In this document: positions 7,568-14,579 of the stretch, in pieces
Numbering within the stretch: position 1 is the first letter of the stretch
Layout of the letters: the number at the start of each line of letters is the position of its first letter
Source: JAFHCF01 sp048497495
GTDB taxonomy: Bacteria; Pseudomonadota; Alphaproteobacteria; Rhizobiales; Ancalomicrobiaceae
Length of the DNA stretch: 29,133 bases
Reading direction: 5' to 3'
NCBI GenBank assembly: GCA_048497495.1
Contig: JAFHCF010000106.1
Coordinates: forward strand, 1 to 29,133
Notes under the pieces: model-generated
Seen by the model: only the letters and a program-made list of their open reading frames with translations
What the model was told of the DNA's origin: nothing
Database searches by the model: none
Translations under genes and position numbers: made by a program

Positions 7568-8800
7568 ATGATCGGCGTGAGCCTGCGGGAGATCGCGCGG
7601 CGGGGACTGGGCGCCGCGATGCGCGCCACGGTCCTCGGGCTCGTCCTCGCGCTCTCGCCGCTTCCGGCTGACGCGCAGTCCTATGTCTGCAACGATCTGA
7701 CCGCCAAGCTCGCCGCGCTGTCGCGACGGCCGCCGACGCAGGGCGACCGCTGGGCCACGGCGGTCGTCGAGCAGAAGCGGGCGATCGCCGCCAACAGCGC
7801 CGCCCAGGCGCGCTGCGCCGGGCCGTTCGACGCGCGCTGCGCCGCGATCCACGAGCGCGGTCGCCAGATGGCCGCCAATCTCGCCATGCTCGAGCGCCAG
7901 CAGGCGCGCATGGGGGGCACCAGTTCCGCCGCCTCGAACGAACAGGCCCGCATCCGCGCCCTGATGGCGCAATTGCGCTGCGGCGAGAAGCGGGCGCCGG
8001 GCGAGGGGCCGATCGTCGCCAAGTTCGACGGCACCCGCTCGCGGGTGACGATCAACGGCGCGACCCCGGGCGAGGGCGGCGTCACCTACCGGATCGCCAA
8101 GCCGGGCGAGATGCCGCCGGGCGTCGGCGACGCGCCGCCGCGCCGGCAGGAGAACCGGAGCTTCTTCAGCATGCTCTTCGGCGGCAATTCGGCCGGCGAC
8201 CCCGATCCCGACGACCCCGGCCAGGAACAGGTGATCGATCCGGCGACCGCGCAGATGCTGTCGGGCAACTACCGGACCCTGTGTGTCAGGACCTGCGACG
8301 GCTACTACTTCCCGATCTCGTTCAACGCCTCGCAAGGGCGGCTCAGGACCGACGTCAACGTCTGCAAGGCGCTGTGCCCGGCGGCCGAGACGCGGCTCTA
8401 CTACCACGCCAATCCCGGCCAGGAAGCCGAGCAGGCGGTCGCCGCCGACGGCACCGGCGACCCTTTGACCAAGCTCCCCAACGCCTTCCGCTATCGCACC
8501 GAGGTGGTGGCGGGCTGCACCTGCGGGTCGCCCGATCCACGCCTGCTGCCGCCCGGCGCCGGCGGCCTCAAGGGATCGCGCGAGGCGCGCGGGCTCCAGA
8601 CCGAGGAACTGCCGCTTCCGCCGGTGCGCCCCCTCCCCGACGAGGATCCGGAGACCCAGGCGGTGACGGTCGCCGGTCTGGTGGTCGAACCGGTGAGCCC
8701 GCCGCCGCCGCCCGAGGCGACGCTGGCCGACGCCACCGACGCGCCGGTCGCGCCGCACAAAGTCAGGCGAGTCGGGCCGAAGTATTTTTCCGACCGATGA
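7568..8800 (+). CDS. DUF2865 domain secreted protein
   Basis: This protein is about 410 residues. Its N-terminal signal peptide (hydrophobic core TVLGLVLALSPLPADA) probably ends before QSYVCNDL. A predicted helical, Ala/Arg-rich region follows, then the DUF2865 core with CVRTCDGYYFPISFN, VNVCKALCPA, ETRLYYHANPGQEAE and a further Cys pair, AGCTCGSPD. The cysteines suggest disulfides in a periplasmic domain. The C-terminus is proline-rich. DUF2865 is of unknown function and typical of Hyphomicrobiales. I chose ATG at 7568, with GGAGG 11 bases upstream. ATG at 7618 would give a more compact signal peptide and is possible; in-frame starts at 7508 and 7406 seem too long. The last 38 bp overlap the convergent gltX. 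Confidence 0.8.
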   Translation: MIGVSLREIARRGLGAAMRATVLGLVLALSPLPADAQSYVCNDLTAKLAALSRRPPTQGDRWATAVVEQKRAIAANSAAQARCAGPFDARCAAIHERGRQMAANLAMLERQQARMGGTSSAASNEQARIRALMAQLRCGEKRAPGEGPIVAKFDGTRSRVTINGATPGEGGVTYRIAKPGEMPPGVGDAPPRRQENRSFFSMLFGGNSAGDPDPDDPGQEQVIDPATAQMLSGNYRTLCVRTCDGYYFPISFNASQGRLRTDVNVCKALCPAAETRLYYHANPGQEAEQAVAADGTGDPLTKLPNAFRYRTEVVAGCTCGSPDPRLLPPGAGGLKGSREARGLQTEELPLPPVRPLPDEDPETQAVTVAGLVVEPVSPPPPPEATLADATDAPVAPHKVRRVGPKYFSDR

Positions 8801-10097
8801 GCGGCAGGAGCCGCTTCATCTCCGGGCCGTGATCGAGTCCGGTGAGCGCCCGGCGCAGCGGCATGAACAGGTCCTTGCCCTTGCGGCCGGTCGCCGCCTT
8901 CACCGCCTCGGTCCAGGCGCTCCAGGTGGTCTCGTCCCAAGGGTCGGCCGGCAGCAGCGCCGCGGCCTGCACGAGGAAATCGCGGTCCTCGGCCGCCACC
9001 GACGGGGTGATCCGGCCGGCGACGATCTTGGCCCAGGGGCCGGCGTCGGCGAGCCTGACCAGATTGTCGCGCACCGCCAGCCAGAAGGCCTCGCCGAGAT
9101 CGGCGCGGATCGCCTTCAGCCGTTTCGCCACCGCCGCGTAGGGCAGCGCGTGGATCAGGCGGGCGTTGATGGTGTCGAGCTCGTGCGGGTCGAACTTGGC
9201 GGTCGAGCGCGACATGCCGGAGAGTTCGGCGTGGGGGGCGAGGCTCTCGAGATCGGGATAGGCGTGGATCTCCTCCGACGAGCCGATCAGCACGGCGAGC
9301 GAGGCGACCGTCATCGCCTCGTAGCCGGCATCGCGCAGGCCCGCGATCGACAGCGAGCCGAGCCGCTTCGACAGGGCCTCGCCGGTCGTCGCGGCGAGGA
9401 GGTTGTGGTGGGCGAAGCGCGGCACCGGGCCGCCGAGCGCCTCGAAGATCTCGATCTGCACCGCCGTGTTGGTGACGTGGTCCTCGCCGCGAACGACGTC
9501 GGTGATCCCGAACTCGATGTCGTCGACCACCGAGGGCAGCGTGTAGAGGAACGAGCCGTCGGCGCGCACCAGCACCGGGTCCGACAGGCCCGAGGTGTCG
9601 ACCACCTGGTGGCCACGGATGCCGTCGTTCCACTCGACCTTGCGGCCCTCCAGGCGGAAGCGCCAATGGGGCTTGCGGCCCTCGGCCTCGTGGGCGGCGA
9701 TCTCCTCGGGGCCGAGCCTCAGGCTGGCGCGGTCGTAGATGGGCGGCAGTCCGCGCGCCAACTGGCGGCGGCGGCGGCGCTCCAATTCCTCGGTCGTCTC
9801 ATAGGCGGGATAGAGCCGGCCCATCGCCTTCAGCCTCGCGACCGCCGCCTCGTAGACGCTCGTGCGCTCCGACTGGCGCTCGACCCGGTGGGGGTGGATG
9901 CCGAGCCAGTCGAGATCCTCGGCGATGGCATCGGCGAACTCGCGGCGCGAGCGCTCGACGTCGGTGTCGTCGAAACGCAGCACGAAGGTGCCGCCGCGCG
10001 AGGTGGCGTGCAGCCAGTTGAGCAGCGCCGTGCGGGCATTGCCGATATGGATCAGGCCGGTCGGCGACGGGGCGAAGCGGACGATGGGGGCGGTCAA
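8763..10097 (-). CDS. gltX: Glutamyl-tRNA synthetase
   Basis: This class I synthetase charges tRNA with glutamate. It begins VRFAPSPTGLIHIGNARTA (HIGN adenylate motif), followed by LRFDDTDVERSRREFA in the first catalytic subdomain. ALSKRLGS is the KMSKS-equivalent loop, and a helical anticodon-binding C-terminal half ends the protein. The family normally starts only a few residues before VRFAPSPTG, which favours TTG at 10097 (AAAGG six bases upstream, 444 residues). The ATG at 10184 would add 29 unrelated residues and has no visible ribosome-binding site. Many alphaproteobacteria carry two gltX copies with divided tRNA specificity; which copy this is cannot be told here. The 3' end overlaps the DUF2865 gene. 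Confidence 0.92.
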   Translation of the reverse strand: MTAPIVRFAPSPTGLIHIGNARTALLNWLHATSRGGTFVLRFDDTDVERSRREFADAIAEDLDWLGIHPHRVERQSERTSVYEAAVARLKAMGRLYPAYETTEELERRRRRQLARGLPPIYDRASLRLGPEEIAAHEAEGRKPHWRFRLEGRKVEWNDGIRGHQVVDTSGLSDPVLVRADGSFLYTLPSVVDDIEFGITDVVRGEDHVTNTAVQIEIFEALGGPVPRFAHHNLLAATTGEALSKRLGSLSIAGLRDAGYEAMTVASLAVLIGSSEEIHAYPDLESLAPHAELSGMSRSTAKFDPHELDTINARLIHALPYAAVAKRLKAIRADLGEAFWLAVRDNLVRLADAGPWAKIVAGRITPSVAAEDRDFLVQAAALLPADPWDETTWSAWTEAVKAATGRKGKDLFMPLRRALTGLDHGPEMKRLLPLIGRKNTSARLA

Positions 10098-10205
10098 GGC
10101 GAGCCTTTCGGGCGGATGGGTGGCGAGCGTGGGGCGCAATAGCCGGAGGCGTATCGCGTCGGCCGAATCTACGGGGGACGTCATGCGACGACGATCGGCG
10201 CCGCC

Positions 10206-10233
10206 GGCGCAATACGGCTTCGCCTATTGCGCC
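10206..10233. terminator. Hairpin between nadE and gltX
   Basis: GGCGCAATA at 10206-10214 pairs perfectly with TATTGCGCC at 10225-10233. The enclosed 10 nt can add a further 3-bp stem (GGC/GCC) around a TTC loop with one bulged base. It lies 17-44 nt after the nadE stop and about 110 nt before the gltX start. No T-tract follows on the minus strand, so it is either a weak or factor-assisted terminator or an mRNA 3'-end stabiliser for nadE. Confidence 0.5.
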
Positions 10234-10249
10234 CTACGACCCCCTTCTT

Positions 10250-11974
10250 TCAATAATCCACCACGTCGGTCATCGGCTTCACCGGCACCGGGGCGGCGGG
10301 GAGGTCGACCGGCTTGCCGGGATCGCGGAAGCCGTTGGTGATCGGATAGCGGCGGTCGCGGCCGAAGTTCTTCTCGGTGATCTTCACTCCCGGCGCGGCC
10401 TGGCGGCGCTTGTATTCGGCGATGTAGAGCAGGCGCTCGACCCGCCTCACCGTCGCCTCGTCGTAGCCCAGCGCCAGGATGTCGGCGAGCGCCATCTCCT
10501 TTTCGACCAGCGCCCGCAGGATGCCGTCGAGGATCTCGTAGGGCGGCAGGCTGTCCTGGTCGGTCTGATTGGGGCGCAGCTCGGCCGTCGGTGGCTTGGT
10601 GATGATGCGTTCCGGGATCACCTCGCCGGCGGGGCCGAGGGCGCCGACGGGAAGGTTCTCGTTCCTCCAGCGGGCGATGGCGAAGACCTCGGTCTTGTAG
10701 AGGTCCTTGATCGGGTTGAAGCCGCCGTTCATGTCGCCGTAGAGGGTGGCGTAGCCGACCGACATCTCCGACTTGTTGCCGGTGGTCAGAACCATCGGGC
10801 CGAATTTGTTGGAGATCGCCATCAGGATGGTGCCGCGCGCCCGTGACTGGAGGTTCTCCTCGGTGGTGTCGGCGTCGCGGCCGGCGAAGAGGGGGGCGAG
10901 CAGCGACTGGAAGCCGTCGACCGCCGCGCCGATCGGCACGGTGTCGTAGCGGATGGCGAGCGCATGAGCGCAGGCGGCGGCGTCCTCGAGGCTGTCCGAC
11001 GAGGTCCAGCGATAGGGCAGCATGACCGCATGGACCCGCTCGGGGCCGAGCGCGTCGACCGCCATCGCCGCGACGAGCGCCGAATCGATGCCGCCGGAGA
11101 GGCCGAGCACCACGCCGGGGAAACGGTTCTTGTTCACATAGTCGCGCAAGCCGAGCACGCAGGCGGCGTAGTCGGCGGCGAGATCCTCCTCGATGGTGTG
11201 GCGATCGCCGGGGACGAGGTCCCAGCCGCGTTTCCCACGCACCGCCTCGACCAAGGTCATCGTCTCGCGGAAGGCGGGCATCTGGAAGGCGAGCGAGCCG
11301 TCGGCATGGAGGCCGAAGGAGGCGCCCTCGAAGACCAGTTCGTCCTGGCCGCCGAGTTGGTTGAGATAGACGAGCGGCAGGCCGGTCGCCTTGACCCGCG
11401 CCACCGAGACGTTGAAACGCTGGTCCATGACGCCGCGCCGATAGGGCGAACCGTTGGGGACGAGCAGGATCTCGCCGCCGGTCTCGGCGATGCAGTCGAC
11501 GACGTCGGGGCCCCAGATGTCCTCGCAGATCGGCACGCCGAGGCGGACGCCGCGAAACATCATCGGCCCGGGCAGGTCGCCGGGCGTGAACACCCGCTTC
11601 TCGTCGAAGACGCCGTAGTTGGGCAGGTCGACCTTGTAGCGGATGGCGGCGATGCGGCCTTCGTCGAGCAGGGCATGGGCGTTGTGGAGGCGCCCCGCGT
11701 CGCGCCACGGGCTGCCGATCAGCACCGCCGGGCCGCCGTCGCCGGTATCCTTCGCGAGATCCGCCACCGCCGCCATGCAGGCCGCCTGGAACGACGGCTT
11801 CAGCACCAGATCCTCCGGTGGATAGCCGGCGAGGAAGAGCTCGGAGAAGAACACCAGATCCGCCCCGAGCGCCCGGGCGCGGGCCCGCGCGTCGCGCGCC
11901 TCGGCGAGATTGCCGGCGACGTCGCCGACGGTCGGGTTCAGTTGCGCGAGGGCGATCTTCAGGCGGTCGGTCAT
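10250..11974 (-). CDS. nadE: Glutamine-dependent NAD+ synthetase
   Basis: This 574-residue, two-domain enzyme makes the last step of NAD synthesis: deamido-NAD + ATP + glutamine to NAD. The N-terminal carbon-nitrogen hydrolase domain (about 1-260) shows E45 (FFSELFLAGYPPEDL), a lysine in RYKVDLPNYGVFDEKRVF, and the nucleophile cysteine in GVPICEDIWGPD; it frees ammonia from glutamine. The C-terminal synthetase domain carries the PP-loop LGLSGGIDSALVAAM, KSEMSVGYATLYGDMNGGF and the C-terminal YKRRQAAPGVKI. The ATG at 11974 starts the family's usual KIALAQLNPTVGD, so the longer frame to 12025 is rejected. There is no Shine-Dalgarno sequence before this ATG; see the promoter at 11983-12011. Confidence 0.95.
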   Translation of the reverse strand: MTDRLKIALAQLNPTVGDVAGNLAEARDARARARALGADLVFFSELFLAGYPPEDLVLKPSFQAACMAAVADLAKDTGDGGPAVLIGSPWRDAGRLHNAHALLDEGRIAAIRYKVDLPNYGVFDEKRVFTPGDLPGPMMFRGVRLGVPICEDIWGPDVVDCIAETGGEILLVPNGSPYRRGVMDQRFNVSVARVKATGLPLVYLNQLGGQDELVFEGASFGLHADGSLAFQMPAFRETMTLVEAVRGKRGWDLVPGDRHTIEEDLAADYAACVLGLRDYVNKNRFPGVVLGLSGGIDSALVAAMAVDALGPERVHAVMLPYRWTSSDSLEDAAACAHALAIRYDTVPIGAAVDGFQSLLAPLFAGRDADTTEENLQSRARGTILMAISNKFGPMVLTTGNKSEMSVGYATLYGDMNGGFNPIKDLYKTEVFAIARWRNENLPVGALGPAGEVIPERIITKPPTAELRPNQTDQDSLPPYEILDGILRALVEKEMALADILALGYDEATVRRVERLLYIAEYKRRQAAPGVKITEKNFGRDRRYPITNGFRDPGKPVDLPAAPVPVKPMTDVVDY

Positions 11975-11982
11975 GGAACGAG

Positions 11983-12011
11983 ATTTAGAGCATTTCGCCC
12001 GCATCTGTGAA
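11983..12011 (-). promoter_or_regulatory. Candidate nadE promoter giving a leaderless mRNA
   Basis: On the minus strand TTCACA (12006-12011) matches five of six -35 consensus bases. After a 17-bp spacer comes CTAAAT (11983-11988) as a weak -10. Normal spacing puts the transcription start at about 11974-11977, on or just before the nadE ATG. The absence of a ribosome-binding site fits a leaderless transcript. The -10 box is imperfect, so this is a candidate only. Confidence 0.4.
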
Positions 12012-12041
12012 CCATCGCGCGTCAAGAAATCGCCGGCCGCG

Positions 12042-13265
12042 TCACCGCGCTGCGGCGGTGACGGCGGTGGGCAGCGGGCGGGCCTGCGGGTGAGGGCGGA
12101 CGACGTCGGCGTGATACTCGATGAACAGCAGATCCTCGTCGTAGTCGAACATGCGGCCGACGCGGGCGCCGAGCTTCAGGCGCAGGAGATGGCCGCCGGC
12201 CTCGACGATGACCAGGGGATCGGGATCGCAGGTGAAGCCGGAGACGTCGTAGATGTTCTCGACGAACCAGCGTTTGCCGACCGGCAGGTGGTAGAGTTCG
12301 CGCGCCGACCGGTTGGCGAAGGCGATCTCGCCGGTGGACAGCGATGCCAGGACGATCGGATGCTTGACCCATTCGAGGGCGCGGTGGCGACGCTCCGGCG
12401 CCTCGTCGTGGCGGGCGGCCGGCGGCGGCGGCAGGGTCGGCGTCGGCGTCGGCGGCGCGGCCTGCGCCCCCGCCTTCGTCGCGGCGGTGGGGCGCAGTTC
12501 GATATCGGCGAGATCGGCGGCGCGCGTCAGCCGTTTGGAATTGAACACCATGACGATGCCCGACATGTCGCCGCGGCCGTCGCCCCAGGGGTTGGCGCGC
12601 CAGCTCAGGCGCGGCGCGCCGAGGCCGCCGAGCGCCAGGGTGCCGGTCACCGCCGAGGAGGACTCGATCGCCTCCCTCAGCAGGTTGCGGATCCGGGGCG
12701 GCATCTTGGCCTCGAGCGCGGCGGAATAGTTTCCTTCCGCCTCGTCGGCCTCGGTGATGCCGAAGAGGTCGAGGGCATTGCGATTGAGGCGGCGAACCTG
12801 GAGGTCGCCGTCGAAGATGACGATGCCGCTGTCGGAGGAGATGAACAAAGCCTCGATGATGAAGCCCAGGGTCTTGGCCGAGCGCTCGGTCTCCTTCCAA
12901 CGGGTGATGAGCTCGAGCAGGCCGATGATGCGTGTCTCCTTGCCGTGGCCGACCCTGCGGCCGGCGAGGCGGACCTGGACGCGGGCGCCCCAAGTCGTGT
13001 TGACGGCGACCTCGATGACCCGGTCGACGCCCTCGGCGTGGAGGATGTCGGTGAGATAGGCGCGAAACCGCCCCTGATCGGGCTCGTCGATCATGGTGAT
13101 GACCTTGTCGAGCGGGCTCGCCTGATAGCCGGTGTCGCCGGGGGCATGGGCCGGGCGGCCGAGCCCCTTGGGCCAATAGACGATTCGTTTTTCGAGTTCG
13201 ACGAACCAATAGCCGATGTCGAGCGAATAGCCGACCTGTTGGACGATCTCGACGAGATCCGCCAT
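12042..13265 (-). CDS. Multi-PAS domain protein without recognisable output domain
   Basis: The 407-residue protein appears to contain three PAS-like folds. They cover about 1-120 (start ADLVEIVQQVGYSLDIGYWFVEL, with a PAC-like end ARVQVRLAGRRV...IIGLLELI), about 135-243 (GFIIEALFISSDSGIVIFDG, LNRNALDLFGITEAD, GDMSGIVMVFNSKR), and about 295-387 (WVKHPIVLASLSTGEIAFAN, SARELYHLPVG, DLLFIEYHA). A Pro/Ala/Thr-rich linker (about 262-285) separates the second and third. I see no histidine-kinase, GGDEF, EAL, HTH or receiver motif. It may act as a partner sensor or scaffold; that is inference. GGAGG eight bases before the ATG supports the start. The nadE gene follows 67 bp downstream on the same strand. 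Confidence 0.75.
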   Translation of the reverse strand: MADLVEIVQQVGYSLDIGYWFVELEKRIVYWPKGLGRPAHAPGDTGYQASPLDKVITMIDEPDQGRFRAYLTDILHAEGVDRVIEVAVNTTWGARVQVRLAGRRVGHGKETRIIGLLELITRWKETERSAKTLGFIIEALFISSDSGIVIFDGDLQVRRLNRNALDLFGITEADEAEGNYSAALEAKMPPRIRNLLREAIESSSAVTGTLALGGLGAPRLSWRANPWGDGRGDMSGIVMVFNSKRLTRAADLADIELRPTAATKAGAQAAPPTPTPTLPPPPAARHDEAPERRHRALEWVKHPIVLASLSTGEIAFANRSARELYHLPVGKRWFVENIYDVSGFTCDPDPLVIVEAGGHLLRLKLGARVGRMFDYDEDLLFIEYHADVVRPHPQARPLPTAVTAAAR

Positions 13266-13498
13266 TCAACCCACCTCCGGTGGAAATTTCGCGACCACGA
13301 CGGATCCCGCGTGCCCGCCGATGTCCGCTCACTACTCGCCAGTTTCCGTCGATTTCGGAAACAAACCGTTCATGGCACCACTGCAAGTCGTATATTTCGA
13401 ATATTTTTCGGAGATGGAAGTTCAACTCCTCGACTCTATCCGTAAAATTACAACAATGACTTACTCAGCGGAATACGCCGGCGACGCCTCACCGATCG

Positions 13499-14302
13499 TC
13501 ATGCGACGAAACGATAGGCATCCATGGCGAGGACACCGAAATTATAGGCGTCGTGGATGCGGATACCATTCCTCCTGCCGGCGCCGAGCGCCACGTAGAG
13601 CGGCAGGAGGTGTTCGTCGGTCGGATGATTGCGAACCGCGTGGGGGGCGCGGGCGCGATAGTCGAGGAGGGCGTCGAGATCGCCGGCGGTGATCTTCTCG
13701 GCGATCCAGTCGGCGAAGTCGCGAACCCAGGGCACCGGCGTCTCGTCGAGCGGCCGCAAGCCCCCGGGGCCGCCGAAGGCCTCGTGGAGATTGTGGGTGA
13801 GCGAGCCGGAGGCCAGCACCAGGACACCGTCGGCGGCGAGCGGCGCCAAGGCCTCGCCGATCGCCAGATGGTGGGCGGGATCGCGCCGCGGCTGGATCGA
13901 CAGTTGGACGACGGGGATGTCGGCGTCCGGGTACATCAGCTTCAACGGCACCCAGGTGCCGTGGTCGTAGCCACGGCCCTCGACCAGGATCGGATCCTGC
14001 CCGGCATCGGCGAGGAGGGAAGCGACGCGGCGCGCCAGCGCCGGTTCGCCGGGCGCGGGATAGACCATCGAATAGAGTTCGCGCTCGAATCCGCCGAAGT
14101 CGTAGATCATCTTCGGCTTCGCATCGACCACCACCGCCGGGCGCAGCGAGGGGAAGTGGGCGGAGACCGAGACGATCGCGGTCGGCCGCGGCAGGTCGGC
14201 CGCGGCATCGCGGAGAAAGCGTCGGGTGGCGCTGTCGTGGAGGATCATGTTGGGAGCGCCGTGCGAGACGAACAGCGCCGGCATGGGCGACGAGGAAGAC
14301 AT
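13499..14302 (-). CDS. DODA-type (class III extradiol) ring-opening dioxygenase family protein
   Basis: This 267-residue protein resembles YgiD/4,5-DOPA extradiol dioxygenases, which cleave catechol rings using one metal ion. It carries MPALFVSHGAPNMIL (H14), VSAHFPS, GYDHGTWVPLKLMYPDADIPVVQLS, GSLTHNLHEAFG and a C-terminal HPTDEHLLPLYVALGA. The conserved histidines for metal binding are all present. The physiological substrate is unknown. I chose ATG at 14302 because GGAG lies six bases upstream; ATG at 14308 overlaps that site, and the longer frame to 14365 lacks support. Upstream lies an unusual array of CGAACGATC motifs. The next gene on this strand is the PAS protein, 233 bp away. Confidence 0.88.
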   Translation of the reverse strand: MSSSSPMPALFVSHGAPNMILHDSATRRFLRDAAADLPRPTAIVSVSAHFPSLRPAVVVDAKPKMIYDFGGFERELYSMVYPAPGEPALARRVASLLADAGQDPILVEGRGYDHGTWVPLKLMYPDADIPVVQLSIQPRRDPAHHLAIGEALAPLAADGVLVLASGSLTHNLHEAFGGPGGLRPLDETPVPWVRDFADWIAEKITAGDLDALLDYRARAPHAVRNHPTDEHLLPLYVALGAGRRNGIRIHDAYNFGVLAMDAYRFVA

Positions 14303-14370
14303 CGGCATCTCCGAATGAGGCGGACGGCGCGCCGTCCGGGGCACCCGATCGGCGCCCTGGTTCATTCAGA

Positions 14371-14379
14371 GATCGTTCG
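14371..14379 (-). promoter_or_regulatory. CGAACGATC motif upstream of the dioxygenase gene
   Basis: CGAACGATC (minus strand) occurs at 14371-14379. It recurs in both arms of the hairpin at 14423-14453, and a shorter GACGAACGACG lies between them at about 14383-14393. The copy at 14371 is 69 bp before the dioxygenase start, where a regulator could act. No binding protein can be named. Confidence 0.3.
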
Positions 14380-14413
14380 CCCCGCGTCGTTCGTCAATGC
14401 ATGGGGAATGACG

Positions 14414-14453
14414 AAAAAGAGTAAGGATCGTTCGGTTTTGTCGAACGATCCTT
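14414..14453 (-). terminator. Rho-independent terminator downstream of the DAHP synthase gene
   Basis: A perfect 12-bp stem (AAGGATCGTTCG at 14423-14434 and its complement at 14442-14453) encloses a 7-nt loop. Read on the minus strand, the stem is followed by ACTCTTTTT (14414-14422), a T-tract. It lies about 130 nt beyond the DAHP synthase stop and before the dioxygenase gene, so it should end the aroG transcript. Confidence 0.75.
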
Positions 14454-14493
14454 CGGTCTGAGAGGGTCACGCGACGACCGGGCGAGGCGCGAA

Positions 14494-14518
14494 CCCTTCT
14501 CCCGCGAGGGGAGAAGGG
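14494..14518. repeat. Short intergenic palindrome (REP-like)
   Basis: CCCTTCTCCC (14494-14503) and GGGAGAAGGG (14509-14518) form a perfect 10-bp inverted repeat with a GCGAG loop, about 62 bp beyond the DAHP synthase stop. Its pyrimidine-rich arm and CGAG-type centre resemble the hairpins of the larger palindromic element at 19944-20061. It is probably a dispersed intergenic palindrome of this genome. Confidence 0.5.
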
Positions 14519-14579
14519 AAAACGGCCCGCGTCGGGACGACGGGTGACGCCTCGAACGGCAGGGGCGAGCCCCCTCGCC

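Noticed and set aside
12022..13425. 467-codon minus-strand frame overlapping the PAS gene in another phase
   Set aside because: Its first 30 residues look less biased, but the rest is Arg/Pro/Gly-rich shadow sequence. The PAS frame has a good ribosome-binding site and domain structure.
13321..13692. Plus-strand frame in the AT-rich gap beside the dioxygenase gene
   Set aside because: The N-terminal part lies in the likely promoter of the PAS gene, the C-terminal part is the mirror of the dioxygenase gene, and no ribosome-binding site precedes it.
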